Source of the DNA: Bacillota bacterium
GTDB lineage: Bacteria > Bacillota > Clostridia > Clostridiales > Caloramatoraceae
NCBI GenBank assembly: GCA_023389275.1
Contig: JAEWEN010000111.1
Location: 1 to 52,911, forward strand
DNA length: 52,911 nucleotides
Direction of reading: 5' to 3'
The stretch's first letter is position 1. Each line of letters begins with the position of its first letter. A model generated the notes under the pieces. That model saw only the letters and a program-made list of their open reading frames with translations. It did not search any database and was not told where the DNA came from. The position numbers were made by a program, and so were the translations under genes. Below are positions 16,992 through 25,815 of this stretch, piece after piece.

Positions 16992-17711
16992 ATGGAAAAG
17001 GAAAAGTGTTTAGGAGTAGAAGTTTCTCCTTATAATATGGATGAGGTTTTACTTCAAATAAACCATACAATAACCGAAAATAAAAAGGCCTTTGTAGTTG
17101 CAATAAATCCAGAAAAAGTAATAAAATGTCAAAAAGATGAAAAGTTAAAAAGTTTAATTAATAGTGCTGATATAAAAATACCAGATGGAACAGGAGTTGT
17201 TATAGCATCTAAGCTTCGTGGTGGTAAGGTAAGATCAAGGGTAACAGGTATAGACCTTATGAAAAATATTTGTAGGGTAAGTGGTGAAATGGGACATAAA
17301 GTGTTTTTATTAGGTGGTAAACCTAATGTAGCTGAAAGAGCAGCAAAATCTTTAAAAGATGAAATAAAAAACTTAGATATTGTTGGAATTCAAGATGGAT
17401 ATTTTAAAGATGATAAGAAAATAATTGATGATATAAATGCTTCAAAGGCTAATATAGTATTTATTGCTCTAGGAAGTCCTAAGCAGGAAAATTGGATCTC
17501 TAGTAATATGAAAAACATTAATGCTAATATTTTTATGGGCGTTGGTGGAAGTTTTGACGTTATATGTGGTGATATTAATAGAGCTCCAGTTTTTATGCAA
17601 AATATGGGGCTAGAGTGGGCTTATAGATTATTTAAAGATCCTAAAAGAATAACAAGATTAGGAGCTTTACCAAAGTTTATTTTTAAATCTTTATGTTATA
17701 AGGAGAAGTAA
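16992..17711 (+). CDS. WecG/TagA/CpsF-family glycosyltransferase (GT26)
   Basis: Protein of 239 residues covering the whole family domain: NPEKVIKC near residue 39, IPDGTG with D65 (the Asp proposed as catalytic base), RSRVTGIDLM near 81-90, ALGSPKQENWI near 162, GVGGSFDVICG near 183 and GLEWAYRLFKDPKR near 205. TagA adds ManNAc to undecaprenyl-PP-GlcNAc in teichoic acid linkage units; WecG adds ManNAcA in enterobacterial common antigen. Here it most likely makes the second residue on the lipid carrier. The ORF opens at 16956, but ATG 16992 follows GGAGG (16981-16985). Its stop is one base before the flippase ATG. Confidence 0.9.
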   Translation: MEKEKCLGVEVSPYNMDEVLLQINHTITENKKAFVVAINPEKVIKCQKDEKLKSLINSADIKIPDGTGVVIASKLRGGKVRSRVTGIDLMKNICRVSGEMGHKVFLLGGKPNVAERAAKSLKDEIKNLDIVGIQDGYFKDDKKIIDDINASKANIVFIALGSPKQENWISSNMKNINANIFMGVGGSFDVICGDINRAPVFMQNMGLEWAYRLFKDPKRITRLGALPKFIFKSLCYKEK

Positions 17712-17712
17712 T

Positions 17713-19305
17713 ATGGCAGTAACTCAAAGAAAAGAGGACAATATACAAAGAGCTACAATAATTGTTATGATAACTCTTTTATTAAGTAGAATATTAGGTT
17801 TTGTAAGGGAAGTTATTGTAGCTAATGTTTATGGTGCCTCAATAGAAACAGATGCATTTTTTGCAGCATTTACTATACCAGATGTAATGTTTAACCTTTT
17901 AATTGCAGGAGCATTAAGTTCAGGATTTATGCCTGTTTTTACATCTTATATAGCAAAAGGTGAAGATGAAAAAGCTTGGAAATCAGCAAACTCTTTCATA
18001 ACAGCAGCTTTAATATTTATACTTATTTTTAATGTTTTAGGTATAACGTTTGCAAAGATTTTAGTACCTCTTGTAGCTTCTGGAATGATGAAAACTCCAG
18101 AAGGGTTTGACCTTACAGTAAAGCTTACAAGAATAATGTTTACAGCAGTTACCTTTACAGTTCTTGCTGGACTTTTAAGAGGTATACTTAACTCATATAA
18201 AATATTTACAGCACCAGCTATAGGTCCTGTATTATACAATGTAGGTATGATAGGAGGAGCATTAATTTTAGGTGCAACATCTCTTGGAATATTTGGTATG
18301 ACAATAGGGGTTATAGTAGGAGCTTTAATGAATTTTTTAGTACAAGTTCCTGATTTTAGAAGAGTTGGTGGAGCAAAATATTTAAAGTTTACTATAGACA
18401 CTAAAGATGAAGGCTTTAGACAAATGGTTGCTTTAATGATACCAGCTATAATTGGACTTTCTGTTAGTCAGCTTAATATAGTAATAAATCAAAATATAGC
18501 AACGTTTTTAGGAGAAGGATATTTAACATTAGTTAGATATGCAAATAGAGTTATGCTTTTACCACTTGGAATTTTTGCAATGGCAATAGCAACAACTTTA
18601 TTTCCTGTAATGAATACTCAAATTGCAAGAAAAGAAATTAGTGAATTTAAAGATACCTTTTCAGAAGGATTTAGAACTATTATGTATATAACTATACCTG
18701 CGGCAGTTGGTATGATAGTTTTAAATCAAGAAGTTATAAGACTTTTATTTAAATCAGGTTCATTTACTGAATCAGATGTTCATATAACAGGAACAGTTCT
18801 TGCTTTCTACAGCTTGGGTCTTATAGGTCAATCAGCAGTTCAAATTATAACTAGAGGATTTTATGCAGTTCAAGACACTAAAACACCTGTTAAGGTAGCA
18901 TTTATAACTGTTATTGTAAATGGTATTTTAGGAGTAGGATTAACATTTTACACTCCACTTGGAATAGCAGGAGTTTCATGTGCTTATTCTGTTTCAAGTA
19001 TTGTTAATATGTATCTTTTATACAAAGGTCTTAAGAAAAAAACAAATGGACTTAAAACAAAGGAAATTATTAATTCATGTACAAAGGCTTCTGTAGCATC
19101 TTTTATTATGGGAGGAGCAGTTTTAATAATATCTAGAATAGGAGAAAGTATACTTGGAGTAGAGAGTAAAACAGATCAACTTATATCTGTAGGTCTTGCT
19201 ATGGGTATTGGTATTCCTTTATATTTTTACATAACATATAAATTTAAAATGTCTGAAATGGACTTTTTTATAGCAAAAGTAAAAAGAAAAATAAAAAGAA
19301 AATAA
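17713..19305 (+). CDS. murJ: MurJ/MviN-family lipid-linked sugar flippase
   Basis: Membrane protein of 530 residues with about fourteen hydrophobic segments. The start region LLSRILGFVREVIVANVYGAS is the MurJ signature, and FFAAFTIPDVMFNLL follows. Conserved charged residues lie in central helices, for example LTRIMF, LRGILNS and RYANRVMLLPLGIFA. MurJ moves lipid II across the membrane. As the last gene of this locus, and the only exporter-type protein seen in it, this copy may flip the polysaccharide repeat unit instead of, or besides, lipid II. It starts one base after the TagA-like stop, behind AAGGAGAAG. Confidence 0.88.
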   Translation: MAVTQRKEDNIQRATIIVMITLLLSRILGFVREVIVANVYGASIETDAFFAAFTIPDVMFNLLIAGALSSGFMPVFTSYIAKGEDEKAWKSANSFITAALIFILIFNVLGITFAKILVPLVASGMMKTPEGFDLTVKLTRIMFTAVTFTVLAGLLRGILNSYKIFTAPAIGPVLYNVGMIGGALILGATSLGIFGMTIGVIVGALMNFLVQVPDFRRVGGAKYLKFTIDTKDEGFRQMVALMIPAIIGLSVSQLNIVINQNIATFLGEGYLTLVRYANRVMLLPLGIFAMAIATTLFPVMNTQIARKEISEFKDTFSEGFRTIMYITIPAAVGMIVLNQEVIRLLFKSGSFTESDVHITGTVLAFYSLGLIGQSAVQIITRGFYAVQDTKTPVKVAFITVIVNGILGVGLTFYTPLGIAGVSCAYSVSSIVNMYLLYKGLKKKTNGLKTKEIINSCTKASVASFIMGGAVLIISRIGESILGVESKTDQLISVGLAMGIGIPLYFYITYKFKMSEMDFFIAKVKRKIKRK

Positions 19306-19326
19306 GGAATAAACTATAAATGTACT

Positions 19327-19357
19327 AAGCATACTACATATAGGAGGTGGTATGCTT
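19327..19357 (+). promoter_or_regulatory. Hairpin enclosing the ribosome binding site of the nitroreductase gene
   Basis: AAGCATAC (19327-19334) is complementary to GTATGCTT (19350-19357). The 15-base loop contains AGGAGGTG, and the TTG start codon lies partly in the 3' arm. An mRNA hairpin here could limit initiation. Confidence 0.5.
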
Positions 19358-19919
19358 GGAATTTTTATCTTTACTAAAAGCAAGACATAGTATTAAAAGT
19401 TATAAAGATGAAATTGTACCTAAAGAAAAAATAAAAAATATATTTGAATCTATTAAATTATCTCCATCTTATAGAAATCTTCAAAGTTTTAAGGCTATAC
19501 TTATTAATGATATTAGTGTAAAAGAAAAACTTGAAAAAGCTATTCCAGATAGTAATTCAGCTAAAAAAGGATTTATTGAAGCACCTTTATCAATAGTAGT
19601 AACAGTACAAAAAGATGTAGATAAAGAGTATAATGATAATAGATATTATATGTTAGACGGCGCCATTGTAATGTATAATATTTTACTTTCAGCAACAAGT
19701 GAAAATTTAGGGTCCTGTTGGATTGAAATAGAAAATGAAGAGGAATTTAAATCAATTTTAAATATTCCTGAAAACTATAAGGTAATTGGTTTAACTCCTA
19801 TAGGGTATCATGAGCGTCCTATAGGATATATAAAAGAAGACCCTTATATTATAGATAAGAAAAGCATATCAGATATATCCTATGAAAATACATGGGAAAA
19901 TAATATAAGTTATTTTTAA
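19356..19919 (+). CDS. Nitroreductase-family protein
   Basis: Protein of 187 residues with the FMN-dependent nitroreductase fold. LLKARHSIKSYKDEIV at the start is the conserved phosphate-binding Arg region. Later comes SATSENLGSCWIEIEN near residue 115, then GLTPIGYHER. Substrate unknown; such proteins reduce nitro compounds, flavins or quinones. An in-frame GTG at 19347 lies within the ribosome site AGGAGGTGG. TTG at 19356 is five bases after it and is my choice. The site sits in the loop of a short hairpin (19327-19357). No clear promoter precedes it; it may be read from the polysaccharide locus. Confidence 0.8.
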   Translation: MEFLSLLKARHSIKSYKDEIVPKEKIKNIFESIKLSPSYRNLQSFKAILINDISVKEKLEKAIPDSNSAKKGFIEAPLSIVVTVQKDVDKEYNDNRYYMLDGAIVMYNILLSATSENLGSCWIEIENEEEFKSILNIPENYKVIGLTPIGYHERPIGYIKEDPYIIDKKSISDISYENTWENNISYF

Positions 19920-19940
19920 GGTGCTACGGCACCTTTTTAT
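19918..19940 (+). terminator. Rho-independent terminator with a UACG tetraloop
   Basis: AAGGTGC (19918-19924) pairs with GCACCTT (19929-19935). The loop is TACG closed by C-G, an extra-stable tetraloop type, and TTT follows. It overlaps the nitroreductase stop codon. Confidence 0.8.
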
Positions 19941-19968
19941 TATACATAACCTAAGGAAGGTGTTAAAA

Positions 19969-21354
19969 GTGAGTTTAGAAAAAGCAATTGATGTACTAAA
20001 AGAAGAAATAGTAAAATCCACAAGTGAATTAATATCAATAAAAAGTGTGGAAACAACACCTAAGGAAAATATGCCTTTTGGGGAAGGTGTTCAACAAGCT
20101 TTAGATTATGCATTAAACTTATCAAAAGATCTTGGATTTAAAACCTATAATCTTGATAACTATATAGGGTATGCAGAATATGGTGAAGGAGAAGACTATA
20201 TAGGAGTACTTGGACACTTAGATGTAGTACCTGAAGGTGACGGATGGGATAAGAATCCATATTCAGGGGAAATTGTAAATAATAGAATATATGGAAGAGG
20301 TGCAATAGATGATAAAGGACCTATTATATCAGCTCTTTATGCATTAAAAGCTATAGTAGATTCTGGTGAAAAGTTAAATAAAAAAGTAAGAATTATTTTT
20401 GGAACCAATGAGGAAACAGGATGCACAGATATTCCATATTATCTTGAAAAAGAAAAGGCACCTATAATGGGGTTTACACCAGATGCTGACTTTCCTGTTA
20501 TACATGGAGAAAAAGGACTTTTAATTTTTGATATTACAAAGGAAGTTGTAAATAAGCAAGATTCAGATTATAAAGTAGTTTATATAAAAGGTGGAACTAG
20601 AGAAAATATGGTTCCAGACTATTGTGAAGCTGAAATTTTAACAGAAAACAAAGAAGAATTCATATCTATTTATAAAAAATATTTAAACAAATCATCAAAT
20701 ATAAAAATTGAAGAACTAGTAACTGGTTTTATAATAAGAAGCTATGGGTCATCAGCTCATGGAAGTACACCATATCTAGGTAAAAATGCTATTATTCAAA
20801 TGATTGAATTTTTATCCCTAATTAATATAAATGGAACTGTTGGAGAATTTATAAAGTTCATTAATGATAAAATAGGATATTCTTTAAACGGTGAAGGACT
20901 TAGCATAAATCTTAAAGATGACGTATCAGGGGAATTATCCTTTAATTTAGGTATTATAAATATTAAAAAAGATTTTTGTCAGGCATCTATCGATGTAAGA
21001 CATCCTGTAACATTTTCACTTGATGATGTTTTAACTCCTTTAAAAAGAAATTTTATTAAGGAAAATATAAAAATACAAAATATGTCATATGATAAACCTT
21101 TATACTTTGAAAAAGATCATATTTTAGTAAAAACTCTTCAACAGGTTTATAAAGATATAACAGGTAATGATGTAGAGCCTATAACAATAGGTGGAGGAAC
21201 ATATGCAAAGGAAATGCCTAACATAGTTGCCTTTGGACCTATGAACTTAAGTGATGAAGATGTAGCACATAAACCTAATGAGTATATTGATATAGATCAT
21301 TTAATGTTATGTACAAAAATATATGCAAATGCAATACTTAAACTTTCTAAATAA
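19969..21354 (+). CDS. pepV: PepV-type dipeptidase (M20 metallopeptidase)
   Basis: Cytoplasmic enzyme of 461 residues that hydrolyses dipeptides with two zinc ions. Metal and catalytic residues are visible: GHLDVVPEGDGW (His, Asp), GRGAIDDKGP (bridging Asp), GTNEETGC (catalytic and metal Glu pair), PDADFP (metal Asp), GSSAHGSTP (lid-domain His) and DEDVAHKPNE near the end (metal His). Length and motif order match PepV rather than the shorter ArgE/DapE enzymes. The ORF opens further upstream within the preceding terminator. GTG at 19969 is eight bases after AAGGAAGG and gives MSLEKAIDVLKEEI; a GTG at 19960 in the same frame is less well spaced. Confidence 0.88.
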   Translation: MSLEKAIDVLKEEIVKSTSELISIKSVETTPKENMPFGEGVQQALDYALNLSKDLGFKTYNLDNYIGYAEYGEGEDYIGVLGHLDVVPEGDGWDKNPYSGEIVNNRIYGRGAIDDKGPIISALYALKAIVDSGEKLNKKVRIIFGTNEETGCTDIPYYLEKEKAPIMGFTPDADFPVIHGEKGLLIFDITKEVVNKQDSDYKVVYIKGGTRENMVPDYCEAEILTENKEEFISIYKKYLNKSSNIKIEELVTGFIIRSYGSSAHGSTPYLGKNAIIQMIEFLSLININGTVGEFIKFINDKIGYSLNGEGLSINLKDDVSGELSFNLGIINIKKDFCQASIDVRHPVTFSLDDVLTPLKRNFIKENIKIQNMSYDKPLYFEKDHILVKTLQQVYKDITGNDVEPITIGGGTYAKEMPNIVAFGPMNLSDEDVAHKPNEYIDIDHLMLCTKIYANAILKLSK

Positions 21355-21382
21355 AGCCAGAATAATCTGGTTTTATTTTTTT
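21352..21382 (+). terminator. Rho-independent terminator
   Basis: TAAAGCCAGA (21352-21361) pairs with TCTGGTTTTA (21366-21375) with one G-U pair and an ATAA loop; a T-run follows. It overlaps the pepV stop codon. Confidence 0.85.
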
Positions 21383-21428
21383 GTATAATACACTATAATT
21401 ACCTTAAAAGGGTCTAAAGGGGGATATT

Positions 21429-22526
21429 ATGAAAAAGAAGGATAAAAGGCTATTAAGTATATTTTTAGCATGCGGAATAGTTTTTTTAGGAGTTACTATT
21501 TTTTCAGTTTACAAAATGATAAGTATTCCAAAAACACAAACAGCATCGTCAAATAAAGTAGATTTACTAAAGAATAAAAATAGTGAAAAAAATAAAGATG
21601 AAAAAATAAATAAAGACAAGGAAATTAATATAAAAATAAGCGCTGTAGGAGATTGTACATTTGGAGAAAATAGTGGTGCTAGAGGAGAGGTTTTCTCATC
21701 TGTTTATAATGCTAATGATCCATCATATTTTTTTGAAAATGTTGTAGATATTTTATCTAAAGATGATTTAACAATTGCTAACTTAGAAGGAGCTTTAAGT
21801 ATAAATGGACAAAGAGCTGATAAAAAATTTGCTTTTAGAGGAAAGCCAGAATATACTAAAATACTTACTTTAGGAAGTGTAGAAGCAGTAAATTTAGCTA
21901 ACAATCATTCAATGGATTACGGACAAGTAGCATTTAATGATACTAAAAAACATTTAGACGAAAATAATATAAAAAATTTTGGTTTTAAAGATTCAGCTAT
22001 TGTAGAGAAAAATGGTGTAAAAATTGGACTTTTAGGATATAAAGGTTGGAGTGCAACTAGCGAAATAAAAGACTCAATAAAAAAAGACATAGCAGATTTG
22101 AAAAAACAAGTAAATATGGTAGTAGTGTCATTTCACTGGGGAGATGAGAGAACTAAAGAGCCTAATAGTACTCAAAAAACACTAGGAAGACTTGCAGTTG
22201 ATTCAGGAGCAGATTTAGTTTTAGGACATCACCCACATGTTATTCAAGGAATAGAAGAGTATAATGGTAAAAATATAGTGTATAGTCTTGGAAACTTTGT
22301 TTTTGGTGGTAACACAAATCCAGGTGATAAAGATTCTTTTATATATACTCAAAGCTTTACATTTGATTCTAATAAAAGTCTTATAAAATCCTCAGAACCT
22401 AAGACTATACCAGTTTCAATATCATCTTCTAAAACTAAAAATGATTACAAGCCAAAGGTTTTAGAGGGAGAAGAAAAGGAAAGAGTAGCTAAAAAAATAG
22501 AGGAAAGAAGTAATTTAATTAAATAA
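21429..22526 (+). CDS. CapA/PgsA-family protein (metallophosphatase fold), membrane anchored
   Basis: Protein of 365 residues. A single hydrophobic segment at about 8-29 follows a lysine-rich start, so the domain faces outward. After a Lys/Asn-rich linker, residues 68-310 form the PGA_cap domain: SAVGDCTFGEN, ANLEGALS, NLANNHSMDYG, VSFHWGDE and LGHHPHVIQGIE, ending with VYSLGNFVFGG. These hold the Asp, Asn and His residues of a calcineurin-like metal site. CapA/PgsA takes part in poly-gamma-glutamate capsule export. Since no capB, capC or pgsE is nearby, a poly-glutamate role is unproven. It stands alone between two terminators. Confidence 0.82.
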   Translation: MKKKDKRLLSIFLACGIVFLGVTIFSVYKMISIPKTQTASSNKVDLLKNKNSEKNKDEKINKDKEINIKISAVGDCTFGENSGARGEVFSSVYNANDPSYFFENVVDILSKDDLTIANLEGALSINGQRADKKFAFRGKPEYTKILTLGSVEAVNLANNHSMDYGQVAFNDTKKHLDENNIKNFGFKDSAIVEKNGVKIGLLGYKGWSATSEIKDSIKKDIADLKKQVNMVVVSFHWGDERTKEPNSTQKTLGRLAVDSGADLVLGHHPHVIQGIEEYNGKNIVYSLGNFVFGGNTNPGDKDSFIYTQSFTFDSNKSLIKSSEPKTIPVSISSSKTKNDYKPKVLEGEEKERVAKKIEERSNLIK

Positions 22527-22540
22527 ATACAAATATTATA

Positions 22541-22571
22541 AAGAAGTTAGCAAATGCTAACTTCTTTTTTA
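22541..22571 (+). terminator. Rho-independent terminator before the his operon
   Basis: A perfect 12-bp stem (22541-22552 with 22555-22566), followed by TTTT, ends the CapA-like transcript. Confidence 0.88.
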
Positions 22572-22596
22572 ATTGAAAAATTTAACATAAAAACTA

Positions 22597-22655
22597 TTGA
22601 CTTTAATAAGAAAAAACTTTATTATATTATTAATTTAATGTGATAAAGTGATAAA
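22597..22655 (+). promoter_or_regulatory. Promoter and short leader of the histidine operon
   Basis: TTGACT (22597-22602), a 17-base spacer and TATTAT (22620-22625). Transcription would begin near 22632, leaving a leader of about 45 bases, too short for a T-box or leader-peptide attenuator. Two adjacent copies of GTGATAAA (22640-22647 and 22648-22655) lie just after the start and may be a protein-binding site; this is inference. Confidence 0.7.
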
Positions 22656-22676
22656 ATGATTAAGGGGGAAAAGGTT

Positions 22677-23885
22677 ATGAGTTGTATAAAAGGTTTTATT
22701 CCAGATGGTGTTGAAGACATTAACAGTATAGAGTTTGGCGTAAAAGATAATGTTATAAAAAATATAAATGAGGTTTTTAAAAGTTTTGGATATAGACAAA
22801 TACTAACTCCAACCTTTGAATATTATGATCTTTTTACAGAGGTAGAAGGAACTATAGAAAAAGAAGAAATGTTTAAATTTATTGATAGATATGGAAAAAT
22901 ATTAGTACTAAGACCAGATGTTACAATACCAATAGCTAGAATGGGTTTATCACTATATAAAAGTAATAAGGAAGCTTTAAAGTTTTCTTACTCCACAAAT
23001 GTTTATAGAATGCAAAGTGAAAATGGGGGAAAAGCAGAATTTGTACAATCAGGTGTAGAGTTTTTAGGAGAAGAAAGTGAAGACGCAGATGCTGAAGTAA
23101 TAGCAATTGCAATAAAATCTCTTTTAAGCTGTGGCTTTAAAGATTTTAAAATAGATATTGGTCAAGCATCATATTTTAAGTCTCTTTTAGAAGAAACAAA
23201 GCTTTCAAAATCTGAGGTTATTGAAATTAAAAAATATATTGAAAGTAAAAACTTTACAGGACTTGAGTTTTATATGGATGGCTTAGTTATTGATAGTAAA
23301 GTTAAGGATGTAATTTTATCACTTCCAAGTCTTTATGGAAAGGTAGATAAGGTTATAGAAAAAGCTAAAGGTCTTTGTTTAAATGAAAATATGGAAAAAG
23401 CAGTTAATAATTTATATAAAATTTATGAAGCTATTAAAGAATACGGATATAAAGAATATATATTAGCAGATTTAGGACTTGTAAGTCACATAAACTACTA
23501 TACAGGAGTTACTTTTAAAGGATATACATCAGGAGTTGGAAAAGAAGTTTTAGGTGGAGGAAGATACGATAATCTAACTAAAACATATGGAGAATATATG
23601 CCATCTACTGGGTTTGGTATTAATATAGATGCTGTTGTAGAAGCTATGAAAATAAATTCACTTTGTAGTGAAGTGGAAAATATAGATTTTAAGGTTGTTT
23701 ATAAAGAAGGTAAAAGAAACAAAGCTATAACACTTTCAAGTGTTTTAAGGGAAAAAGGATATAGTACAGATGTTAGAAAAATTAATAATAATAATTTAAA
23801 TTACAACAACACTATATCTATAGAAGAAGAAATTTTATTAAATGGAGAAATTATTAATATAGAGGAATTTATAAAAACCATTTAA
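22677..23885 (+). CDS. hisZ: ATP phosphoribosyltransferase regulatory subunit
   Basis: Class II aminoacyl-tRNA-synthetase-like protein of 402 residues that forms a complex with short-form HisG and gives it activity and histidine feedback. It shows the HisRS-like start GFIPDGVEDINSIEF, TPTFEYYDLF (motif 2 region), RPDVTIPIARM, and YYTGVTFKGYTSGVGKEVLG (motif 3 region). It lacks an anticodon-binding domain. The first in-frame ATG (22656) lies inside the GTGATAAA repeat region and before the ribosome site. ATG 22677 after AAGGGGG is the probable start. The adjacent short hisG confirms the assignment. Confidence 0.92.
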   Translation: MSCIKGFIPDGVEDINSIEFGVKDNVIKNINEVFKSFGYRQILTPTFEYYDLFTEVEGTIEKEEMFKFIDRYGKILVLRPDVTIPIARMGLSLYKSNKEALKFSYSTNVYRMQSENGGKAEFVQSGVEFLGEESEDADAEVIAIAIKSLLSCGFKDFKIDIGQASYFKSLLEETKLSKSEVIEIKKYIESKNFTGLEFYMDGLVIDSKVKDVILSLPSLYGKVDKVIEKAKGLCLNENMEKAVNNLYKIYEAIKEYGYKEYILADLGLVSHINYYTGVTFKGYTSGVGKEVLGGGRYDNLTKTYGEYMPSTGFGINIDAVVEAMKINSLCSEVENIDFKVVYKEGKRNKAITLSSVLREKGYSTDVRKINNNNLNYNNTISIEEEILLNGEIINIEEFIKTI

Positions 23886-23898
23886 GGGGGATATGGGT

Positions 23899-24534
23899 TT
23901 GGATTTTGTTAATATAGCGTTAGGCAAAGGGCGTATTGCTAAAAAAAGTATAGAGCTTTTAGAAAAAATAGGAATAACATTTGAAGATTATTCAGATGAA
24001 AGTAGGAAATTAATATTTGAAAATAAAAAAGATAAAGTAAGACTTGTGTTTGTAAAAGCTGTTGATGTTCCTGTTTATGTAGAAAGAGGAGCAGCTGATA
24101 TAGGAGTTGTAGGTAAAGACACTTTACTTGAGGAAAATAAAGATCTTTATGAAATATTAGATTTAAATTTTGGAAAGTGTAAATTTTCTGTTGCAGCACC
24201 TAATGGATATAAATACACAGGAGGAAATAAATTAAAGGTTGCAACTAAATATCCAAATGTTGCTAAGATGCATTTTAGCAAAAAAGGTGAGGATATAGAT
24301 ATTATAAAGTTAAATGGTTCAGTAGAACTTGCGCCTTTAGTAGGTCTTTCAGATGTTATTGTAGATATTGTTGAAACAGGTACAACTCTTAAGGAAAATG
24401 GATTAGTTGTTATTGAAGATATATGTCCAGTAAGTGCTAGAATGGTTGTAAATAAAGCAAGCTTTAAAGTTAAAAATGAAAAAATAGAAGAAATAATAGA
24501 TAAAACACGTATTTTAATTAAGGAGGGAATTTAA
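23899..24534 (+). CDS. hisG: ATP phosphoribosyltransferase catalytic subunit, short form
   Basis: Catalyses the first step of histidine synthesis, ATP plus PRPP to phosphoribosyl-ATP. At 211 residues it is the short form that lacks the C-terminal regulatory domain and needs HisZ, which is encoded just upstream. Motifs: NIALGKGRIAKKS at the start, ERGAADIGVVGKDTL, and DVIVDIVETGTTLKENGL, the PRPP-binding loop. An ATG at 23893 is only two bases from the AAGGGGG ribosome site; in-frame TTG at 23899 is eight bases away and is the likelier start. Confidence 0.95.
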   Translation: MDFVNIALGKGRIAKKSIELLEKIGITFEDYSDESRKLIFENKKDKVRLVFVKAVDVPVYVERGAADIGVVGKDTLLEENKDLYEILDLNFGKCKFSVAAPNGYKYTGGNKLKVATKYPNVAKMHFSKKGEDIDIIKLNGSVELAPLVGLSDVIVDIVETGTTLKENGLVVIEDICPVSARMVVNKASFKVKNEKIEEIIDKTRILIKEGI

Positions 24535-25815
24535 ATGAAAATTGTTAAGGTTAATAAAAGTAACTATGAAGAATTAGTTGAAAAAATGTTAAATAGAGGA
24601 GAAGATTCATTTGATAAAATAGACTCTATAGTTTCAGAGATAATTAGTGAAGTTAGAAAAAATGGAGATAAAGCATTAATAGATTATACTGAAAAATTTG
24701 ATAGGGTAAAATTAGATTCTATTAAAGTAACTGAGAGTGAGATAAAAGAAGCTGTTAATGAAGTTGGGGAAGATTTTATAAGAATATTAAACAGGGCTAA
24801 AGACAACATTACAAGATACCATGAAAAACAAGTTGAAAAATCTTGGATGAGTAATGAAGGACAATCTAGTATACTTGGACAAGTTGTAACTCCAATTGAA
24901 AGAGTCGGAATATACGTTCCAGGGGGAAAGGCAGCTTATCCTTCTACAGTGTTAATGGATGCAGTTCCAGCTATAGTTGCAGGAGTTAAATCTATTGCTA
25001 TGGTTACACCGCCACTTGAAAATGGAAAGGTAAATCCATATATATTAGCATCTGCTTATGTAGCTGGAGTAACTGAAATATATAAGGTAGGTGGAGCACA
25101 AGCTGTAGCTGCACTTGCATATGGAACTGATACAATAAAGCCTGTTTATAAAATTGTAGGGCCTGGAAATATATTTGTTGCAAGAGCAAAAAGAATGGTA
25201 TTTGGAAAAGTTGGAATAGACATGATAGCAGGTCCATCTGAAATATGTATTATAGCTGATAAGGGAAATGAAAAAATAATAGCAGCAGATCTTTTATCAC
25301 AAGCAGAGCATGATGAAATGGCAGCTTGCGTTTTAGTTACTACTTCAAGTGATTTAGCAGAAAGAGTAGCTAATGAAGTAGAGGTTCAAATAAATAATCT
25401 TCCAAAATCCTCTATTGCAAAAAGTGCAATAGACAATCAAAGTGCTATATTCTTAGTTGATTCTTTAGATGAGGCTTTTGATGTTGTAAACCAAGTAGCG
25501 CCAGAGCACCTTGAGGTTTCAGTAGACAATCCGTTCCAATATCTACCTAAAATAAAAAATGCAGGAGCTATATTTGTTGGAGAATATTCTCCAGAGCCTT
25601 TAGGTGATTATTTTGCAGGACCTAATCACACACTTCCAACAAGTGGTACAGCAAGATTTTCATCACCACTTGGAGTACATGATTATGTTAAAAAATCAAG
25701 TTTAATATATTACTCAAAAGAAGATTTAAAAACTGTTAAGGACGATATTATTACATTTGCTGAAAACGAAGGTTTAACAGCACATGCTAATTCAATTAGA
25801 GTGAGGTTTGAATAA
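24535..25815 (+). CDS. hisD: Histidinol dehydrogenase
   Basis: Zinc enzyme of 426 residues that carries out the last two oxidations from L-histidinol to histidine. Visible motifs: GIYVPGGKAAYPSTVLM, KVGGAQAVAALAYGT, VGPGNIFVARAKR, DMIAGPSEICIIAD, LLSQAEHDEMA (metal and catalytic Gln, Glu, His) and GPNHTLPTSGTARF near the end. Its ATG follows the hisG stop directly, with AAGGAGGG inside hisG. Confidence 0.97.
   Translation: MKIVKVNKSNYEELVEKMLNRGEDSFDKIDSIVSEIISEVRKNGDKALIDYTEKFDRVKLDSIKVTESEIKEAVNEVGEDFIRILNRAKDNITRYHEKQVEKSWMSNEGQSSILGQVVTPIERVGIYVPGGKAAYPSTVLMDAVPAIVAGVKSIAMVTPPLENGKVNPYILASAYVAGVTEIYKVGGAQAVAALAYGTDTIKPVYKIVGPGNIFVARAKRMVFGKVGIDMIAGPSEICIIADKGNEKIIAADLLSQAEHDEMAACVLVTTSSDLAERVANEVEVQINNLPKSSIAKSAIDNQSAIFLVDSLDEAFDVVNQVAPEHLEVSVDNPFQYLPKIKNAGAIFVGEYSPEPLGDYFAGPNHTLPTSGTARFSSPLGVHDYVKKSSLIYYSKEDLKTVKDDIITFAENEGLTAHANSIRVRFE

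Noticed and set aside
21429..22526. Poly-gamma-glutamate capsule locus
   Set aside because: Only a CapA-like protein is present. capB, capC and capE partners are absent and the gene is bounded by terminators.
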